A DNA stretch of 64,000 nucleotides from Aurantiacibacter sp. MUD61 (GTDB lineage: Bacteria > Pseudomonadota > Alphaproteobacteria > Sphingomonadales > Sphingomonadaceae), in NCBI RefSeq assembly GCF_027912455.1, contig NZ_CP115446.1:1077501-1141500 (forward strand), in the 5' to 3' direction. Below, piece by piece: positions 9,544 to 17,903 of this stretch. Every line of letters begins with the position of its first letter. The stretch's first letter is position 1. The notes under the pieces are model-generated. The model had not been told where the DNA came from. It ran no database searches and saw only the letters and a list, made by a program, of their open reading frames with translations. The translations under genes and the position numbers were made by a program.

Positions 9544-10403
9544 TGAAACGGCGCGTGTGTGTGGTTACCGTGACCTATCGCGGTGACATCGACCTGTTCG
9601 AGCAGCTTTGCCAAAGCATGGATGAGACCATGCCTGAGATGGAGCATCACGTGCTTGTCGACCCGTCCGACCTCGATCTGTTTGGGCGCTCCGCCGGGCC
9701 AAATCGCCTCATCATCGACGCTTCAACTCTGCTGCCACAATTTCACCAATTCACTATCGGCGCACGGCGGTTGTGGTGGCGCTGGCCGTTCTACATTGCG
9801 CGCGGCTGGACCTACCAGCAGCTCGTCAAAATCGCTTACGCCAGCGAGCTTGATCACGATGCAATCTTGCTGGTCGATAGCGATATGGTTTTCCTACGCG
9901 CTGTGGAGGACGGTGACGTTTTCGAAGGCGACCGCGTCCGGCTTTATCTTCGTCCAGGCCAGGCGGACGGTCCGGAATTTGCCAAATGGCACGATGTCGC
10001 CTCGCGCGCTCTGGGCCTTCCCGAAACAGGCTATACCGGCAGCGATTACATCTCGACCGCTGTGATCTGGAGCCCGCAGGTCGTGCGCGCGATGATTGCG
10101 CGGATCGAGGCATCGACGGGCCGCAAATGGCACGATGCGCTGATCGCGAATTTCCGCTTCTCGGAATACATCACTTACGGAATCTTCTGTCAGCACGTCT
10201 CCGGGCTGCACACCGATCTGATCGCGGCGACGCAGAAAGAGCTGTGCCATTGTTCGTGGCATTATGATCTCAAGACCGAAGAAGGGGTGGCCGCCTTCGT
10301 CGCAGAGCTGGCGCCGCACCACGCGGGCGTCCTGATCCAGTCGAACCTCGGATTGACCGAGGTAAGGCGCGCCGAATTGCTCGCGCGATTCAGGCCATCA
10401 TGA
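9543..10403 (+). CDS. DUF6492 family protein, probable glycosyltransferase
   Basis: Predicted cytoplasmic enzyme of 286 residues. It opens like a GT-A transferase (RRVCVVTVTYRGDIDLFEQL) and has an acidic metal-site-like motif LLVDSDMVFLR near residue 112, then YTGSDYISTAVIWSPQVV and ITYGIFCQHV. These features resemble the DUF6492 family found in polysaccharide loci. Its ATG at 9543 shares one base with the preceding stop (TGATG) and its own stop forms ATGA with the next gene, so it is tightly coupled on both sides. A glycosyltransferase function is inferred from fold features and context; no activity is known to me. Confidence 0.68.
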   Translation: MKRRVCVVTVTYRGDIDLFEQLCQSMDETMPEMEHHVLVDPSDLDLFGRSAGPNRLIIDASTLLPQFHQFTIGARRLWWRWPFYIARGWTYQQLVKIAYASELDHDAILLVDSDMVFLRAVEDGDVFEGDRVRLYLRPGQADGPEFAKWHDVASRALGLPETGYTGSDYISTAVIWSPQVVRAMIARIEASTGRKWHDALIANFRFSEYITYGIFCQHVSGLHTDLIAATQKELCHCSWHYDLKTEEGVAAFVAELAPHHAGVLIQSNLGLTEVRRAELLARFRPS

Positions 10404-11353
10404 CGGGCCGGGCTCCCAAAGTCAGCGTGCTTGTGCTCGGCTACAACTCGCGGCCTTATCTGTCAGCGTGCCTGCAGTCAGTCGCGGCTGCGGTGGGCCC
10501 GTACAGCTTCGAAATTCTCTTCCTCAACAACGGCAGCGATGAATCCGAGGATCTGGTCCGGCGGGAATTCCCGGAGGTGCGCGTGCTGCCTCCCGCGGGC
10601 AATATCGGCTTTGCAGCGGGAGTGAACCGTCTGGCCGATCACGCGCAAGGAGAATGGCTGCTGAACCTCAATCCCGATACCGTGCTGGAACCGGAAAGTA
10701 TCGCCAGGCTGGTGGACTTCGCCGAAGAGAATCCAAAGTTCGGGGCGGTGGGCGGACTCAATGTCGATGCCGAGGGCGAGGCCTTGAGCATCACCCATGC
10801 CCGCCTACCAAGCCTGCGTTCGATGCTGCGTCGTTTTCTTGGTGTGCAGTCCCGCTTGGCGGACCATGCAGACACAGGCTCACCCGGATATGCGGAAGTG
10901 GAAACGCTATGCGGAGGTTTCTTCCTGATGCGGCGCGACCTGTGGCTGGAACTTGCCGGTTTTGACGAAAGCTTCTTTCTCTATTGCGAGGAATTCGACC
11001 TGTTCAAACGCATGCAATCGGGCGGGTACAAGGCTGCACTTGTCCCTGAAAGCCGCGTATTTCACGATGTCGGCAGCGGCACACCGCTCGCACCCGATCG
11101 CATCTTCTATCAGGTCGTGGCGAATGCCCATTACGCGCATAAGCATTTTGGGCGAGCAAAGGCTTGGCTCGCCATCATCCTCATCTGGCTTTCTGCGGCT
11201 ACGCGCTACCTCTATGCCGCGCTGCTTTCCTGGCGCGGAGGGCGCTATCCAGCGATGAAACAGGCCTTTGCCAAGCCAGCGCTCAAACCCCAAAGCTGGA
11301 TGGCGGGCTTCAATGCACCGGGCGCAGACCCCCGCAAGCAGGCGCGAAGTTAG
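10400..11353 (+). CDS. Glycosyltransferase family 2 protein (rhamnosyltransferase-like)
   Basis: Inverting GT-A glycosyltransferase of 317 residues. Visible motifs are VSVLVLGYNSRPYLSACLQS at the N-terminus and the nucleotide-binding segment FLNNGSDES. The DxD-like LNLNPDTVLEP lies near residue 90. GGFFLMRRDLWLELAGFDES and FLYCEEFDLFKRM follow, typical of WbbL/rhamnosyltransferase-like GT2 proteins. A dTDP-L-rhamnose pathway (rmlBDCA, 17900-21219) lies in the same locus, which fits a rhamnosyl donor, but this is inference. A C-terminal amphipathic/hydrophobic helix may tether it to the membrane. It overlaps the preceding gene by ATGA. Confidence 0.85.
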   Translation: MTGRAPKVSVLVLGYNSRPYLSACLQSVAAAVGPYSFEILFLNNGSDESEDLVRREFPEVRVLPPAGNIGFAAGVNRLADHAQGEWLLNLNPDTVLEPESIARLVDFAEENPKFGAVGGLNVDAEGEALSITHARLPSLRSMLRRFLGVQSRLADHADTGSPGYAEVETLCGGFFLMRRDLWLELAGFDESFFLYCEEFDLFKRMQSGGYKAALVPESRVFHDVGSGTPLAPDRIFYQVVANAHYAHKHFGRAKAWLAIILIWLSAATRYLYAALLSWRGGRYPAMKQAFAKPALKPQSWMAGFNAPGADPRKQARS

Positions 11354-11357
11354 ACCG

Positions 11358-12092
11358 ATGGGCATGATGACCAGCCTCGCCAAGAACTGGCTTCCGAAAC
11401 CTCTTTTCAATTGGCTCAAGGCGAAACGCGATGCCCGACGCCGCGCAACACTTAAGGCTGCGGGCAGCCGCGCCGAAATATTCTCTGCCGTCTATCGGGA
11501 GAAGATGTGGGGTGGATCGGGAGAGAAATTTCATTCCGGCTGGGGCAGTCATCGCGCCGCTGTGGTCGAGCCCTATGTGACCGCCGTGAGCGACTATCTG
11601 CAATCGCTGCCGACGAAGCCCGATGTCTGCGATCTTGGTTGCGGCGATTTTGCCGTCGGCGTGCAATTGCGCCCCTACTGCGATCGCTACATCGCCTGCG
11701 ATATCGTGCCCGAACTGGTTGAGCGCAATCGCAAGCAATTCGCCGATTGCGATGTGGATTTCCGCACGCTCGACCTCGTCACAGATCCGCTGCCTGAAGC
11801 GCAAGTTCTGCTGGTGCGGCAGGTTTTCCAGCACCTTTCCAATGGCGATATTGCAGCCACCCTTCCGAAGCTGAAACGCTACCGCGCCATCATCGCCACC
11901 GAAGATGTGCCTGATGGTGAGTTCGAGCCCAATCACGACAAGCCCGCGGGCTTCGACGTGCGTCTTTCGACGGGCTCCGGGGTCGATCTGGCAGCGCCGC
12001 CTTTCAATTTCGAACATCGCTCTTCGCGTGTGCTGTGCCGCGCTACGCACAATGGCCAGGTGCTGCTGACCACGCTTTACGAGCCGCTATAG
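11358..12092 (+). CDS. Class I SAM-dependent methyltransferase
   Basis: Predicted SAM-dependent methyltransferase of 244 residues, probably decorating a sugar of the polysaccharide. The SAM-binding motif I is VCDLGCGDFAVG (about residues 90-101), followed by acidic motif II IACDIVPELVE and RQVFQHLSNGDI as the post-motif helix. ATG at 11358 is preferred because it follows the previous stop closely; an in-frame reading back to 11268 would overlap the glycosyltransferase gene. It is the last gene of the plus-strand operon before the spike-like pair, separated from it by 84 bases containing a hairpin. Target unknown. Confidence 0.8.
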   Translation: MGMMTSLAKNWLPKPLFNWLKAKRDARRRATLKAAGSRAEIFSAVYREKMWGGSGEKFHSGWGSHRAAVVEPYVTAVSDYLQSLPTKPDVCDLGCGDFAVGVQLRPYCDRYIACDIVPELVERNRKQFADCDVDFRTLDLVTDPLPEAQVLLVRQVFQHLSNGDIAATLPKLKRYRAIIATEDVPDGEFEPNHDKPAGFDVRLSTGSGVDLAAPPFNFEHRSSRVLCRATHNGQVLLTTLYEPL

Positions 12093-12144
12093 GCGCCCGG
12101 GCCAGAAACCATTTTCCTACAGTTTGGCAGCATCAATAGGCCCG

Positions 12145-12168
12145 CCTCTTCTTGATTCTAAGAAGAGG
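12145..12168 (+). promoter_or_regulatory. Perfect 9-bp hairpin masking the Shine-Dalgarno of the spike-base gene
   Basis: The left arm CCTCTTCTT (12145-12153) pairs perfectly with AAGAAGAGG (12160-12168) around a 6-base loop. The right arm contains the purine-rich Shine-Dalgarno (AGAGG, 8 bases before the GTG at 12177), so the folded mRNA would hide the ribosome-binding site. Four T residues follow the stem, so a weak intrinsic terminator of the upstream operon is the other reading. The structure is seen directly; either function is inference. Confidence 0.6.
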
Positions 12169-12176
12169 ATTTTGCC

Positions 12177-12443
12177 GTGATTGATGAATTCGACAACACC
12201 GCCGACAGCCCGATTGCCCCTGCGCAAAGCTGCTTTGCCATCACGCCGTCGGACACGCTCGACCTGCCGATGGCGACCAAGGGCATCTACATCGGCGTCG
12301 GCGGTGACGTGAATGTACTGAGCCTGCGCGGCGACCAGCCGGTGCTGTTCCGCAATGTGCCCGATGGCGCGATTATCGACGTGCGAGTGCAGCAGATCCT
12401 TGCCAGCGGCACGACAGCCGACGCGATCGTGGGCCTCGCCTGA
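12177..12443 (+). CDS. Spike base protein, Rcc01079 (GTA GhsA)-like
   Basis: Small 88-residue protein resembling the spike base family typified by Rhodobacter capsulatus Rcc01079, a head-spike component of its gene transfer agent. Matching features are the N-terminal DEFDNTADSPIAPA, then ITPSDTLDL, KGIYIGVGGDV, VLFRNVPDGAIIDVRV and the C-terminal GTTADAIVGL. No signal peptide or membrane segment is visible, as expected of a virion part. The start is GTG, with AGAGG 8 bases upstream inside a hairpin (12145-12168). The stop overlaps the start of the next gene (TGATG), so the two products are made together. The assignment is by remembered family pattern, not by a search; no other phage or GTA structural gene lies in the window. 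Confidence 0.68.
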   Translation: MIDEFDNTADSPIAPAQSCFAITPSDTLDLPMATKGIYIGVGGDVNVLSLRGDQPVLFRNVPDGAIIDVRVQQILASGTTADAIVGLA

Positions 12444-14509
12444 TGGCAGGTTTTGGGTTTGGCTTCGGTGCGCGCCAGCGTCGTCCCGGCAGCGGAGCGA
12501 AGCTTCCTGAGCTGGAGCCCTCCGCCGCGTGGACTGGCCTCGCGGGTAGCGGCTTTGCGACTGCGCCCGCAGATCCTGTCCGCACCACCGCAAAGCCCGT
12601 CATGCGTTCGCTCGTGCCGCCCAACCAGTATTTCACTGACAGTCTGATGGTGGGCGTCATGGCGGCGGCCAACAATCAGGGGAAATTGCTGGACAATCTC
12701 GGACTGCAGAAAGTGGTGATCCATTACGAAGGCGAAAACTTCGATATCACCGCTCCAAGTTTCCAGAGTTTCGAGCGTTATGACGGAACGACGTATCAAG
12801 TGCTCGGCTGGTGGGCGAAGCTCAACAAGCCAGCGAACACAGCGGGTCATGCGCATGTCTATTTCGAGGCCGTGCCGCAGGATCCGACGATGCAGAGCCG
12901 CGTGATCGGGCCATTGCAGTTCAGCCCGTCAGATATCTTGCATGATTGGAGCGCGACGATCGCGATCGACGGCAGCGGCGATTACGCAAATGTTTTTGAC
13001 GCAGTGCAGGCAGCTAAAGCAGCCAATGCGCAAAACCCGCTCTGCACCTTCACCCGTTCGGGCAGCTATGACATTGCAGGTGGCGTACCCAATTACAGCG
13101 GAGCGGGCTATCTTACCTTTGCCTGCGCCGACGGGGTCTCGGTCGAATTTGCGAAGCCGGGCTACACCAGTGATGCCGCGATGCAGATGCGCCCGCGCTT
13201 TGACGGGCTATGGTTTCGCGGCCGCGGTTTCACTTTCGATTTCGCCTATGTGAGCGAGCTCTATCACGAATCGCAGGTCAGCAGCCCCTTCGCCGCCGGT
13301 CGCAGTCATGTTTTCGAAGGCGTTCGCTTCACCCGCTCGCTCGCACCCGATGCGCTGATACGCAAAGCTCTCCCCGGAGGCGGTGTCGCGTGGTCGGTGC
13401 GCGGATCGCCGTGGTTTCTCGAATGCGACATTCATAATATGCAGGACCCGGCGATGGCGGCGAGCCTCTACCGCGGCTGCACCTTTCGCGATGGCTTCCA
13501 CGATGTGGCCTACGGCGCGGCCTGCGTAATCGGCTGCACAGTTGAGGGCTGGTCGTCCGAGGCATATCGCACGCCGGTCCCCGCGCTGCAGTTGCAGTAT
13601 AACGGCACTGCCGCGAGTGCCACGGTTTCGCTTTCGGGCATCAATGGCGCGGGCAGCCGTACGCTGACGATCAAGGAGGATGGCGCGGCCATAGCGTCTC
13701 TGACCCTCCAGGGAAGCGAGGCTGCGTTTCTGACAGACACCAATTACTCGGTTCAGAACGTGGTCGACTGGCTCAGCGCGCAGGCCGGGTGGTCGGCGAT
13801 GCTGACTGACAATTCGCGCTATGCCGTGCTGCTGACCGATGGCAGCGCGGGCTATGGCGCGTTCACCGATCTCGCTGCGAAGTCTGCGCCACTGCAGCTC
13901 TACACCGCTTTCGACCTACACACCGATTTCTATCAGAAAGATGCCTTCAACCTGACCGAGAACGTGATCGTCTACGGCAATTCCGGGATTGGAGTGGATG
14001 CGCAAATGTTGATGGTGGGCGGCAATGAAACGCGTGACTGGCTGATCGCCAACAATGCGCTCGATACCGCGGGAGCGACCCTGGACAATCCGGGCGGTGT
14101 GACGCTGCGCAGCCAGTTCTCCAAAGCCCACAGCCATGTGATCTTCGCGCACAATTCCTATCCGCGGCAGCAATTGTGGCTGCGGACGGGCGGCGCATCG
14201 ATCCGGGGCTATGATCCGGACGCCTATTGCCTGGTGGCGAACAATGCGCTCGCCGATCTGCAATGGGATATCGGTGGGCCGAATTCGGCTGTGACGATTT
14301 CCGACAACCATCTGCACGCCGGCGCGATTGGCACGGGCGATCTGGGCGAAGCGAAAAGCGGGGATGCGGCGAGCCTCTTTGCCGACCATGCGAGCGGGGT
14401 TTTCGCTCCGGCCGGTGACCTTCTCGGCATACCGGCGACGCCGAGCCTTCCGTATGATCTGCGCGGCAAGAAACGAGGCGCGATGGCGGCGAAAGGCGCG
14501 CTTGCTTAG
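12443..14509 (+). CDS. Right-handed beta-helix spike-like protein (candidate GTA GhsB-type tip/adhesin)
   Basis: A 688-residue protein without signal peptide or membrane helix. Residues 1-50 are Gly/Pro/Ala-rich. Residues 50-165 form a globular part (FTDSLMVGVMAAANNQGKLL, TYQVLGWWAKLNKP). From about residue 173 IDGSGDYANVFDAVQAAKAA matches the entry motif of pectin-lyase-like beta-helices. Helix-type turns follow (FEGVRFTRS, FLECDIHNM, YRGCTFRDGF, VIGCTVEGW). An insert at about 385-480 is rich in Ser/Thr/Gly and may be a carbohydrate-binding or trimerisation module. Translational coupling to the spike-base gene suggests it is the polysaccharide-contacting spike, as GhsB is in R. capsulatus. 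It could instead be an orphan tailspike or a polysaccharide-modifying enzyme; catalytic residues were not identified. Confidence 0.62.
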   Translation: MAGFGFGFGARQRRPGSGAKLPELEPSAAWTGLAGSGFATAPADPVRTTAKPVMRSLVPPNQYFTDSLMVGVMAAANNQGKLLDNLGLQKVVIHYEGENFDITAPSFQSFERYDGTTYQVLGWWAKLNKPANTAGHAHVYFEAVPQDPTMQSRVIGPLQFSPSDILHDWSATIAIDGSGDYANVFDAVQAAKAANAQNPLCTFTRSGSYDIAGGVPNYSGAGYLTFACADGVSVEFAKPGYTSDAAMQMRPRFDGLWFRGRGFTFDFAYVSELYHESQVSSPFAAGRSHVFEGVRFTRSLAPDALIRKALPGGGVAWSVRGSPWFLECDIHNMQDPAMAASLYRGCTFRDGFHDVAYGAACVIGCTVEGWSSEAYRTPVPALQLQYNGTAASATVSLSGINGAGSRTLTIKEDGAAIASLTLQGSEAAFLTDTNYSVQNVVDWLSAQAGWSAMLTDNSRYAVLLTDGSAGYGAFTDLAAKSAPLQLYTAFDLHTDFYQKDAFNLTENVIVYGNSGIGVDAQMLMVGGNETRDWLIANNALDTAGATLDNPGGVTLRSQFSKAHSHVIFAHNSYPRQQLWLRTGGASIRGYDPDAYCLVANNALADLQWDIGGPNSAVTISDNHLHAGAIGTGDLGEAKSGDAASLFADHASGVFAPAGDLLGIPATPSLPYDLRGKKRGAMAAKGALA

Positions 14510-14521
14510 AAGCAGCCATGG

Positions 14522-14555
14522 GGCGGCGGGTGACGGTTTGAACTCGCCCGTCGCC
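14522..14555. terminator. Inverted repeat between convergent genes, possible terminator
   Basis: GGCGGCGGGTG (14522-14532) can pair with CGCCCGTCGCC (14545-14555) over 11 base pairs including two G-U wobbles, with a 12-base loop. It lies between the stops of the convergent spike gene (14509) and methyltransferase gene (14568). There is no T tract, so it is a weak intrinsic terminator candidate. Confidence 0.35.
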
Positions 14556-14567
14556 TCAGCGCGAGCC

Positions 14568-15362
14568 TCACTTGGTGCAGACGAACAGAATTTCCGCCGG
14601 ATCGAGTTGCCACGCGCGTGCGGCATCAGCGTCATCGGCAAATGCGCTGTATTGCAGCACTTCTAGTCCGGCGGATTTCAGGGTCTCGAGATATCCGCCC
14701 AAGTCGAACAATCGCAGGTGATCGTCCTGACCCAGCTTCTCCTCGCGCTCTTTGGCTGTGCTATCGGGTGACAGTTCGATGGCCTGACCGAGCGCCATAG
14801 CGATGGGGACCTGCAGGATCGCGGTCGCGCCATCGGCCATGACGCGTGTGATTTCGCCGAGCGCCTGTGCAACATCGGGGACGTGTTCCAGCACATGGTT
14901 GCAGACCAGCAAATCGACCGAGCCGTCCTCCATAGGCAACGAACTCAAATCCGCGCGCTGCACATTGGCGGTGTGCCGATAACGCGCCGGGTCGAGGTCA
15001 TAGGCAGTATAGCCTGCCGGAGCAGCTTGGGAGAGACGCCGCGATAGCCCCTTCTCGGGTGCGAAGTGGGCGATGCGGATGCTGTGCGGAAAGCGAAACC
15101 CCTCGCCATTCTTCGAAAGCCACAACCAGATCAGCCGCTCACGCGCGGAAGAATGGCACACCGGGCAGACATCGGCCTCCCGTCGTCGTCCGCCGACAAC
15201 TTCGAGCCGCTCAAGCACGTCGAAGCCATAGCCATAATCGAGAAAGCGCCGCACGCTGTTCTGACATACCGGACACTTTCGGGAGCCTGCGTAGAGCCAT
15301 CGCCGCACATTCTCGATCAGAGGGTAGGGAAGCGCGCGGCCGATGGCTTTCTTGAAACGCAT
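14568..15362 (-). CDS. SAM-dependent methyltransferase with two CPVC motifs
   Basis: Methyltransferase of 264 residues. The N-terminal part contains two CPVC motifs (residues 30-33 and 66-69) that look like a structural zinc site. The Methyltransf_11 core follows: IRIAHFAPEKGLSRRL, TAYDLDPARY, MEDGSVDLLVCNHVLEHVPD and the C-terminal HLRLFDLGGYLETL. The DGSVDLLVCNHVLEHV segment is the typical motif IV/post-motif of this family. It starts one base after the stop of the acyltransferase gene, so both are in one minus-strand transcript. The probable role is sugar methylation in the polysaccharide locus; substrate unknown. Confidence 0.82.
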   Translation of the reverse strand: MRFKKAIGRALPYPLIENVRRWLYAGSRKCPVCQNSVRRFLDYGYGFDVLERLEVVGGRRREADVCPVCHSSARERLIWLWLSKNGEGFRFPHSIRIAHFAPEKGLSRRLSQAAPAGYTAYDLDPARYRHTANVQRADLSSLPMEDGSVDLLVCNHVLEHVPDVAQALGEITRVMADGATAILQVPIAMALGQAIELSPDSTAKEREEKLGQDDHLRLFDLGGYLETLKSAGLEVLQYSAFADDADAARAWQLDPAEILFVCTK

Positions 15363-16508
15363 TCAGGCCCTCCTTTCCTCAGGTTTCGCGATGCCGAATA
15401 CACGCCGCACCATATCTGCAGGCCAATGCTTGTGGCGCAGGGCAGGGCGCTCGATCAACCTCCAGCTGAGCCATGCCGCCAGCATGGATAGCGCAAGCCC
15501 TGCCCCGAACAGGCCCAGCCATGATTGCAAACCGGTGTAGTGGACCAGCAGCGTAAGCATCACGCTATGCGTCAGATAGACTCCATAGGACAAATCCACC
15601 TTCGCCAGGACGCCTCCCCAAGGGAAGCGAATGAGACCGCAGCCGACCACCAGATAGGTAACAAGGAACGGCGCGATGATCCCGCCCACGCCGCTCCATA
15701 GAGACAAGAGCAGGGCGACCAGCGCGACGACCATCAGCGTAAGTGACCAGCGGATGATGTCTCTGAAAAGGAAGATCAGCACCCCGCTCCCGAAATAGGC
15801 GAAAAGGTACAGGAGCAGATAGGTCCAGGCGTTCTGCGCCGCGTCCGGAGATGGGCCGAAGATGCCGGTCAGCGCAGCGATTGCCGACACGTAGAGCAGC
15901 GCAAAAGCCCAGCGATAGCGAAGCATTCCGGTAAACGAGCCGGCGGCGAGGATGCCGTAACAGAGCCATTCGAAATGCAGCGACCAGAGCGGTGAGTTTA
16001 TCGCACTGCCGCCATCGTAGCTGGTGACCCCAGGCAGCGTGAGGCTCAGCAGCGTGGTGATATTGCGGAGGTAGGCCCACGTCTCTTGCGCGGTGAAATA
16101 TCGCTCGAGCGGCAGGCTGGTGAGCAGCGGCCCGACCACAAATATCGTGAGCAAAACGACAGTCGCCAACAGCGGCATGATGCGCATAAACCGTCGGCTT
16201 AGGTAATCGAGCACGCTGCCGCTTTTCAGCAGCCCCGGCGTCACCAAAAAGCCGCTTAAAGCGAAGAATACCGACACCGCGAGCAGGCCAAGATGGGTGT
16301 ATCGCTCGGAGAATGCGTAGATCACATCATCGCGCACAATGTCGTGGCTCAGCGCGCCGGCGTGATGCAGGACGACTGCGCTTGCGGCGATCAGGCGTAG
16401 CGTGTCGAAGCCCGGTGCCCGGTCTCCATGCGCAGCATAAGCGTCCTTGAACGTCGGCGCGCTGGCTAGCACCGATCGGGCAGAGATTGTGCTTTGCATG
16501 GGCGACAT
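15363..16508 (-). CDS. Acyltransferase family 3 (OafA/NodX-type O-acyltransferase)
   Basis: Integral membrane O-acyltransferase of 381 residues, likely O-acetylating the polysaccharide. The N-terminus carries the family motif FDTLRLIAASAVVLHHAG with the conserved His pair, then VSVFFALSGFLVTPG and YLSRRFMRIMPLL. About ten membrane segments are visible, and LSYGVYLTHSVMLTLLV near the C-terminus is the usual final helix pair. Start choices are ATG at 16508 or 16499. It heads a minus-strand pair with the methyltransferase. Acyl donor and target sugar are not readable from sequence. Confidence 0.9.
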   Translation of the reverse strand: MSPMQSTISARSVLASAPTFKDAYAAHGDRAPGFDTLRLIAASAVVLHHAGALSHDIVRDDVIYAFSERYTHLGLLAVSVFFALSGFLVTPGLLKSGSVLDYLSRRFMRIMPLLATVVLLTIFVVGPLLTSLPLERYFTAQETWAYLRNITTLLSLTLPGVTSYDGGSAINSPLWSLHFEWLCYGILAAGSFTGMLRYRWAFALLYVSAIAALTGIFGPSPDAAQNAWTYLLLYLFAYFGSGVLIFLFRDIIRWSLTLMVVALVALLLSLWSGVGGIIAPFLVTYLVVGCGLIRFPWGGVLAKVDLSYGVYLTHSVMLTLLVHYTGLQSWLGLFGAGLALSMLAAWLSWRLIERPALRHKHWPADMVRRVFGIAKPEERRA

Positions 16509-16640
16509 ATTGGCGACGCGCTCTTTCAGGCCAGCTTTGCGAATGCGCCTTACACCCTAGGCCCGATCTGCTATCGGCTGAAAGCCCCACCGCTGCGCGA
16601 TGCGCAGATTTCGCCAGGCTGAGCAGGGACGATAACTTTG

Positions 16641-17903
16641 ATGGCTCTTCGGCAGGCCCTTGCTCGCAGTTCGCAAATGGTAGGCGGGACGCTCGGCAAT
16701 CTGCTGTTCCAGCTGATCCGCAACAAGCTGCTGGCTCTCGCGCTGGGCCCTGCCGGGGTCGGTTGGATCGCTCTGGTCAACAATCTCGTCGAAACGACTG
16801 CGACGGTCGCAGGCGGCGGAGTCAGCGATGCATTGAACCGCGAATTGGCGCGCAAGCGACCGGCTTTCACCCAGCGGGAGATTTTCTCGACTGCACTTGG
16901 AATTGCGCTTCTTATCGCGGCGATCGCAATGCCTGCGGTTGGCGTGGCGCTAGCCTGGGTCGTTCCGCAGACGCTGAACTTCGGACTGCTGGCGCTGGGT
17001 GTGGTGGTGGCGATTGCCGGAGCGACGGGCTGGCGCATCCTCGCCGGACTGTTCCTCGGCCTGGGGCTGGCACGAAGGATGGCGCTGGCGACACTCGCTG
17101 GCGCTGCGGCCAATCTGGTGCTCACCGCAATTCTCCTATCGCTGGGCGCGACCGAGCCATTGCTCTTTGTGATGCTCTCACCGCTGTGTGTGGCCATTTG
17201 CGGATTGATCGCAGCGCGCAGCCGCCTGCCTGCGCTCATCGAACGCGCCGCAATCCGCGCTCTCCCCGCCAAAGGCCCCGTTCTCCAAATCGCTCTACCG
17301 GTATCGATCGGCCTGCTGCTTGATCCGCTGACCTCGCTCTATCTGCGCTCTGCCGTTGGTCTACAGCTTGGCGAGGTTGCAATAGGCTTGCTGCAGCCGG
17401 GGTTCCTTTTCGTGCTGCTGGCGGCGAGCATTTTCAACGCCATCGCCGGCATTACCATCGTGCGATGGGACCAATCGCATGAGCGCGCCTTGTCTCGCAG
17501 ATACGCTTTGCTGCTCGGCGCGGCACTCGCTTTGCCCCTCTTGGGAATATTCGTGATCTGGCTTCTCCAGCCGGTCTACCCGTTCCTCATTTCGTTGCTC
17601 TTCGCCGATGAATTCCGCAGCGGGGCAAGTGCAGTCCCGTGGCTGCTTGCAGGTGAAGCGCTGCGCATGGGCGGGGCGCTGTTCCTGTTCACCTTCCTGT
17701 CGCGCCAGCTAGGTTATTTGACGATCCTGCCGCGCCTTGCCGGTCTGCTAACCGCCATTGCGATGATCGAGCTGAGCCCGCAGCTAACCATCGAGCTGGC
17801 GGCGCAAAGCTATGCCGTTGCCTTCGTTGCGAATTTCGCGCTCTCACTGGTCTTGTGGCTGGGGCTGCAATTGCGGCTTCGAGGCGCAGGCGAGGCTGTC
17901 TAG
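16641..17903 (+). CDS. Wzx-like flippase (MOP superfamily polysaccharide transporter)
   Basis: Predicted 420-residue membrane protein with about twelve hydrophobic helices. It is expected to flip undecaprenyl-linked repeat units across the inner membrane. The N-terminal QMVGGTLGNLLFQLIRNKLL is followed by ALGPAGVGWIALVNNLVETT, the arrangement of O-antigen/EPS flippases. LFADEFRSGASAVPWLLAGEALRMG in the second half is also typical. ATG at 16641 is preferred over the TTG three bases earlier. Its stop overlaps the convergent rmlB stop by four bases. With the Wzy-, Wza- and Wzc-like proteins it completes a Wzy-dependent export set. Confidence 0.85.
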   Translation: MALRQALARSSQMVGGTLGNLLFQLIRNKLLALALGPAGVGWIALVNNLVETTATVAGGGVSDALNRELARKRPAFTQREIFSTALGIALLIAAIAMPAVGVALAWVVPQTLNFGLLALGVVVAIAGATGWRILAGLFLGLGLARRMALATLAGAAANLVLTAILLSLGATEPLLFVMLSPLCVAICGLIAARSRLPALIERAAIRALPAKGPVLQIALPVSIGLLLDPLTSLYLRSAVGLQLGEVAIGLLQPGFLFVLLAASIFNAIAGITIVRWDQSHERALSRRYALLLGAALALPLLGIFVIWLLQPVYPFLISLLFADEFRSGASAVPWLLAGEALRMGGALFLFTFLSRQLGYLTILPRLAGLLTAIAMIELSPQLTIELAAQSYAVAFVANFALSLVLWLGLQLRLRGAGEAV

